DNA of 64,000 bases from Monodelphis domestica (lineage: Eukaryota; Chordata; Mammalia; Didelphimorphia; Didelphidae), in NCBI RefSeq assembly GCF_027887165.1, contig NC_077227.1:351932207-351996206 (forward strand), in the 5' to 3' direction. Shown in pieces: positions 58,773-64,000 of the stretch. The notes below the pieces were generated by a model. It saw nothing but the letters and a program-made list of their open reading frames with translations, was not told where the DNA came from and did not search any database. The stretch's first letter is position 1, and every line of letters begins with the position of its first letter. Position numbers and translations under genes: made by a program.

Positions 58773-59930
58773 CTGGGGAGGGCAGGAACAGACAGAGAAC
58801 AATCACTTTTTTTCACATTTTGAAGAGGGAATTGAAGAAGTTTTAGCAGTTTAGATTCTTTTTTTTTTTTAATTTGTTTAAGTCTTTTTTTTTCTACATG
58901 TTTATGATTCTCAACTAAGGTTCTGTTCATCCTCACATCTTCCCATCCTTCTTCACATCCACTGGAAGCAATTTGGCATGACTAGACTAGCAGTGGGCTG
59001 AGAGACAAAAGCAACTGGGGCTTAAGTCTAAGCTCTGCAGCTAATTTGCAGAGGAATTCCTCTCTCAGCCTCAATTTTCTTACCTATAAAATGGGAATAG
59101 GACAATCTCTGCCCCTCTCCAGGTTGTGGGAAGAACACATGTAATAATGCAGACAGTTTTATACTTGCAAGAGTTCTTAACCTGGGGTTCATGAACATGT
59201 CTTTAAATATTTTTATAATAGTATTTCAATATGATCTGTTTCCTTTGAAACCCTATATATTTTATTTTCTGTATTTGAAAACATTGTTCTGAGAACCAGT
59301 CTAGGTCAAAGCAGTAGATGGCATTAAAAAAGTGAAGAAACCTTGTTTGACAGACATTTGGGTAATTTATTTTTCTGTCCTGACTGCAGCTAACACACAG
59401 TGTGTGCATTCAGTCAAATCACTCTCTGAATGGCAGTTTCCTCCTTGAAAAATAACTTTTGTGTAGATGGTCTATTAAAAAAATCTTTCTGCCTCTCCAG
59501 TTCTCATCTAACTGCCAATGGCAAGCAACAAGTTGAAGTAAGGCTGGAGGACTTGATTGGGCCTCCTTCCCACAACCTTACACTTTTAAAAGATTACTGG
59601 ATTCTCTTATGGCTAGGAGACATTTGACCTATCCAAAAGGGCTGTATCAGTGGGATCAGAATGATGCCCATATGTGCTTCCCTCTACTCCCTCTGGCCTT
59701 ATAACAAGCTGGCTCCACCAGATCAAAGCCTCCCTTGGACTCTCCTGCTCAGGTCTGGATTGGGCTAAGTACAATCTGATGTAAGTTTCAATTTGGATCT
59801 TCTATGATTTTCTCCAGGTTGTTTCTCCCTATCTCTCTCTACCTCATAGGCAAAGAGAGGGTTTCTAGGGGTGGGAGTAGGAGAGGGAATAAGTACTTAT
59901 TAAGTGCCTACTAGGTGCCAAGCACTGTAT
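58773..59930. other. Intron, MIR scraps only
   Basis: 'CCTCAATTTTCTTACCTATA' near 59070 is MIR-like. No exon-like sequence recognised. Confidence 0.4.
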
Positions 59931-59933
59931 TAA

Positions 59934-60112
59934 GCATTTTTTAAAAAAACCTTACCATCTATCTCAGAATCAATACTATGTATTGGTTCTAAGGCAGAAG
60001 AGCAGTAAGGGCTAGGCAATGGGGCTTAAGTGATTTACTCAGGAAGTATCTGAGGCCAGATTTGAACCCAGGATTCTTCAGACCTGCTGAGCCACCTCAA
60101 TGCCCCCAGTGT
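59934..60112 (-). repeat. Marsupial CORE-SINE
   Basis: 'AATCAATACTATGTATTGG', 'GCTAGGCAATGGGGCTTAAG', head 'TGAGCCACCTCAATGCCCCC'. It is inserted in a MIR/L2-type remnant ('CCTACTAGGTGCCAAGCACTG' and 'GTGCTAAGTATTTTACAAAT'). Confidence 0.88.
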
Positions 60113-60179
60113 GCTAAGTATTTTACAAATATTATATCATTTTATAACAGGGGCCCTTTCTTCTTGAGGGTCACACAAA

Positions 60180-60345
60180 TGAGGTCCTAGAATTGCTCCT
60201 CACTTAATGCTGTTGGCTTCAGTTTCCTCATCTATAAAATGAACTAGAGAAGGAAATGACAAACCACTCTACTAGCTTGACCAAGAAAACCCCAAATGGG
60301 GTCACAAAGAGACATATATGATTGAAATGACACAACAACAAAAGT
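60180..60345 (+). repeat. SINE/RTE-type tail remnant
   Basis: 'CAGTTTCCTCATCTATAAAA' followed by 'GACAAACCACTCTACTAGC' and 'GAAAACCCCAAATGGGGTC', a common old mammalian repeat tail. Confidence 0.6.
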
Positions 60346-60879
60346 CACTTCACACCCCAAGCTCATGGGTACATCACGCTCACAAGTTCCATGTTGGTTA
60401 TCGGCAAGTCCTACAATGCAGGAAGAGAGCTTTGAAGAATATCCCAGATCAATAGCTCTGTTCTGATTATGAAGCATAAGTCCAAGGAGCAGCTTGATTA
60501 TCTTGCCATGTAATCTAAAAAAGAAATGCTTAAAGAAATGCAAGAAGTGGGTGTAGGGAATCTTAGAGGGTTTGTGGTGTTAGGATAATTAGAAAGGAGG
60601 GAGGAAACGTTATCCTTAAGTTATGTAAGTTTTTGTCTAAATGTCTATCCTTCTGTGGAGTACAATTTAATATGCTTAATATAACATACTTTTATTATCT
60701 AATACTATTTAGTATGTATAATATATACTCATACTAATATAATAAATTTTAATATATGTAAAATACAAATGAAACTCACATTAATTTGGAACTTGTGATC
60801 TCCACTGTGTAGGAACTGCTGGTGTTGAATAATTTCTATCGATCAATTAATCTCTAATTTATGAGTTATAAGATTATAG

Positions 60880-60985
60880 ATTTAGAGCTGGAAGAGACCT
60901 TGGAGGTCCCTTTGTTTACATATGAGGAAGCTGAAGCCCAGAGAAGAAGTGATTTGTCCAAGTCACATAAGTAGGTTTCAATGAC
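60880..60985 (+). repeat. MIR3-like element
   Basis: 'GATTTAGAGCTGGAAGAGACC', 'GAGGAAGCTGAAGCCCAGAG'. Confidence 0.75.
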
Positions 60986-61259
60986 AGGTGTCAGTCCCAT
61001 GCCCTACGATTCCAAATCGAGTACTTTCTTCCCCTTGACCTGATGCTAGTCTTAGAGAATCATCTTGGATCCTGAGAGGTTTATGTAATTTGACCATGGT
61101 CACAGATGTGTCATAGGACTTGAACCCAAGTTTCCTGGACTCAAGGGGCTTTTCCAAAGCCCCTTGCTGTCTCTTAACTAACATTTATGTAATGTTTTAA
61201 AGTTTACAAAGGAACTGGAATTTGAAGGAAACATTTCATTGATGCTATTAAGACTGCGT

Positions 61260-61500
61260 TTTCCCACAGTGCCTACCCTGGTGCAGCTGCCAACTTTGGC
61301 ACAAGCTCTCACAGTGTGCTCAGTGTCAGGGGCTGTCATGGGGCTGCTGATGAGATGAAGCAACTGGAAGAAGAGAAGGGAGATGGAGAAGAACCATTCT
61401 GCCTCTGCAAGACAGCCCAGCCATCCCAGGACATAGTTTCCCTCCCCCCCAGGGAATCTGCAGGGGCCTTGGGGCCATCGTGACTTTGATTCCTTCCCTT
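61260..61500. other. GC-rich unassigned intronic block
   Basis: Unusually GC-rich for this intron, with no repeat family and no frame matching the transporter. A C-run lies at 61443-61450. Confidence 0.35.
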
Positions 61501-61599
61501 TAAATTGGTCAATGCAGTAGTCTGTTGACCTCTGTCAATTTCTGAGATACTAAACCAGGAAAATTTAAAAGGAAAAATTAATTCTTTTAATCTGGGGAG

Positions 61600-63100
61600 A
61601 ATCCATTTGGCAAAGTAGAGAGAACACTGTAGTTAAGAGTTAGGAGATGTGGGTTTAAGTTCTGGACAGTGGAAAAAAACCTTTGCATTTGGAGTCAGAA
61701 GAACTGGGTTTGCAGAGTCGCAGAATGTATTCAAGTCAGACTATGGGGTGTAGTTTCAAAGCCAAGTTCTAACATATACTAGTTATAGGACTTTGAGAGC
61801 TACTCTCAGAACCTCAGTTTCCTCATATATAAAATGGCAGGAATACTTATATAGTACTTGCACTAACTACCTCCAGAGTCACTGTGAATAACATCCTTTT
61901 ATAAACCTGGAAGTGCTAAATGTTTATTATTACTATTACTAATTATTATTACCTTGGTTAATGTTTTCTCCCAATTTGATGTTTCCCTTCTAATCTTGGG
62001 TACATTGGTTTTGTTTGTACAGAAACTTTTGATGGATTTCAGGTAAAAATGATCTTAGGACAAATTATTATCCTACTATTATGATTTTACATTTAATGTT
62101 ATACAGATTATTGAACAGGTACATAGAATGATTTTTTATGACTTAAAGTCTTGGCAGATAACCTTATCTTCTGTTAGCTCTCTAAAGTTTTGACAAGATA
62201 ACTTGGGTAGAGAAGACGACAAGGATGACATTTAGCCCAGCCTATTTCCTTCTATTACTTCTTCCAGTAAATCTATAATTTTGAAAGTTGTTTGGAGTTA
62301 GGAGTATTCATTGTAGACTACGACCTTATATTTTCTATTGATCAGTGGTATTTCTGGGCAATTATAGACAACAATTTCACTTTTCATAATACTCCATTTC
62401 CACTACAGCTATTTGGTTGAGTTCTCCAGTATATTTTGAGGCAGGTATTTGTAATATTCTTTGTTAGTCTATGAAAAAGCAACCTTCAATTGAATAATTC
62501 TGGCCACTTTATTATGTCTTCCAGGACATTGGCTAAGTGTTACATTTTTGCAACATGCAGTGATATGTGGCTTTGTTTCTTCTGGGCATAATATGCTGAG
62601 ACATATGTTTCCAATGATAAGTTCAGGTTTCTTAAAAACAATTTTTTTTCTGTGATTTCTAGTGGTCAAAACCTCTTTCAGAATCACTACCCCTAAACCT
62701 CTTTGTAAGCAAATGTTTGATTCAGCTGTTATTACAAGGTATTAGTATTACGTGGAATCCTCCCATAAAGGGCAGGCGAGTCTCCTCCTGGATTTTACCT
62801 AATTCAGAGGCTTCATCTAGGGGTAAATGACTCTCAATTAAATCCAGCAAATCCCACAGTGTGTATGCTGTTAGTTTTAACTGTTCCTCTAGGAAGCTCT
62901 ACCTATTTGTTCCCCAAGTGTCTCTATATTTTTCATGTTTGTCTTGAGGCCTGGGAACATCTATCAGTTCCTTAGTCTCCTCTTTGAACAAAGAAGTGTT
63001 CATCTTTCTATAGTTTCCTTAGAGTGATGACCTTGAATTTTGTTAATATTGTGTAAGATCTGGTTACTATCTAAGTCTGTCATTCATTTATTAATTTATT
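61600..63100. other. Intron, MIR remnants and unassigned sequence
   Basis: 61780-61930 is MIR-like ('CCTCAGTTTCCTCATATATA'). 61990-63100 shows antisense-LINE-like text but nothing firm. Confidence 0.4.
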
Positions 63101-63109
63101 ATTATTATC

Positions 63110-63310
63110 ACAAGACCATAAAGCTTAGAGAAGGAAAAGAACCTAAAGAATCATTGAGTCTAATTCTTTCATTTTAGGGAAGAGGAAACTAAGGCCCACA
63201 GGAGGCAAGTAACTTGTCTAAGGTCATGCAGATTAAGTAGCAGAGCCAAAATTTGAACCTAGATTTCTGAAACCAAATGCAGTGTTCTTTCCAGTATTCC
63301 ATGATGCCCT
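63110..63310 (+). repeat. MIR3-like element
   Basis: 'GAAGAGGAAACTAAGGCCCA', 'GTAACTTGTCTAAGGTCATG', 'AATTTGAACCTAGATTTCTG'. Confidence 0.75.
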
Positions 63311-63494
63311 GGTTATTTATTGTTATATTGATCATAGGGATTAATATTGATAATTATTATTGCAAAAGGCTGAAAAATGAATTTTTATATAATAAGTAAC
63401 TGCTATTAATACTATTAATATTATTGTGAATTATAGCATTAAAATAGTTGATATATTATGTTTAATAACGTATTAATATTATTAACAATTGTAC

Positions 63495-63790
63495 TTCTCT
63501 CCAGAGAAAGAACTGTTGGCGTAGAAATGCAGATGAAAATATATGATTTAACATATGACTATTTAGGTATATGTTTTGGGGTCTTGGTTTTATAAAATTA
63601 TTCACCTACAAAAATCAGTAATATGGAAATGTGTTTTGCTTGATAATACATGTATAACCCAGACTGAATTACTTGTCAACTCTGGGAGGGGGAAGGAAAG
63701 ATCAGAGGGAGACAACATGAATCATATAACTTTGGAAAACTGATGTGAAAGTTGGTTATTAAAATAAAATAAAGAAAATTATAAATTTAA
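63495..63790 (+). repeat. L1 3' end
   Basis: 'CTCCAGAGAAAGAACTGTTG' to 'CTCTGGGAGGGGGAAGG' and an A-rich end near 63790. AT-rich low-complexity DNA flanks it (63310-63490 and 63800-64000). Confidence 0.85.
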
Positions 63791-64000
63791 AAAAATTTAT
63801 CACTAACAATACTTATTATTGCTATAACATTGGCATAATAATTTAATGCCACCGTTATTATTGTTGATGGCATTATTAATAATAGTTATTGGTATAATAA
63901 ATAACTCATTGATGCTATTGTTAATAATAGTATTTATAATAATAATAGTTATAATTTGTTTTACAAATTCAAGGCTTTCATTCGAATAGGAAAACAAGTA

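Noticed and set aside
60244..60543. Candidate upstream SLC36A3 exon on the - strand
   Set aside because: After the acceptor-like CTTTTTTAG the translation does not fit the expected VDYG...WGR segment, and a stop interrupts the best alternative frame.
61260..61500. Second candidate for the missing SLC36A3 exon
   Set aside because: Only a weak GRETM resemblance. No donor in the right phase and no conserved Trp-Gly-Arg end.

Overview
The window is vertebrate nuclear DNA, almost certainly from a marsupial. Split exons with GT/AG junctions lie in long introns, and most of the rest is interspersed repeats. The most frequent repeat is a tRNA-headed CORE-SINE. Read on its own strand, it starts with a 'GGGGCAGCTAGGTGGCTCAG' type head and ends in an 'AAGGTAAGGGTTT' type tail, a family I know from marsupials. 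L1, L2/CR1-like, MIR-like and LTR retroelements are also present. The species cannot be fixed from the sequence alone.

Two protein-coding genes are recognisable, arranged tail to tail as in the mammalian GM2A-SLC36 cluster. On the + strand are the last two coding exons of GM2A, the GM2 ganglioside activator (4002-4187 and 13529-13726), followed by its 3' UTR to about 14757. On the - strand are six consecutive coding exons of a proton/amino-acid symporter of the SLC36 (PAT) family, best matched to SLC36A3 (58772 down to 29673). All six have compatible splice phases and open frames and together encode about 337 C-terminal residues. The N-terminal exons of both genes lie outside the window.

The most striking structure is GM2A intron 3, which grew by serial nesting. 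A 5'-truncated L1 inserted at the exon 3 splice donor and duplicated it as a perfect 14-bp target-site duplication (4182-4195 and 12818-12831). A non-autonomous endogenous retrovirus-like element (ERV-A) then entered the L1, with a 4-bp TSD. A TG...CA LTR-like element entered the 3'-side LTR of ERV-A, with a 6-bp TSD. A second, related ERV (ERV-B), carrying a primer-binding site matching tRNA-Arg, entered that element, again with a 4-bp TSD. SINEs entered last. A second copy of the TG...CA element, without the ERV, sits at 23130-24107 with its own 6-bp TSD.

Region by region: 1-4000 is GM2A intron 2 with old repeats. 4002-14757 is GM2A. 14.8-20.4 kb is SINE-rich and holds a snap-back inverted duplication. 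20.5-26.9 kb is L1 sequence on both strands with two LTR insertions. 28.0-29.1 kb is another LTR element. 29.7-58.8 kb is the SLC36A3-like gene with repeat-filled introns; these include a CpG-rich unidentified insertion at about 44.9-45.5 kb and a perfect 26-bp inverted repeat at 46.2 kb. 58.8-64 kb is further intron with old repeats. I saw no rRNA or tRNA gene, no CRISPR array and no bacterial-type operon. The novelty here is structural (nested and rearranged retroelements), not a new enzymatic system.
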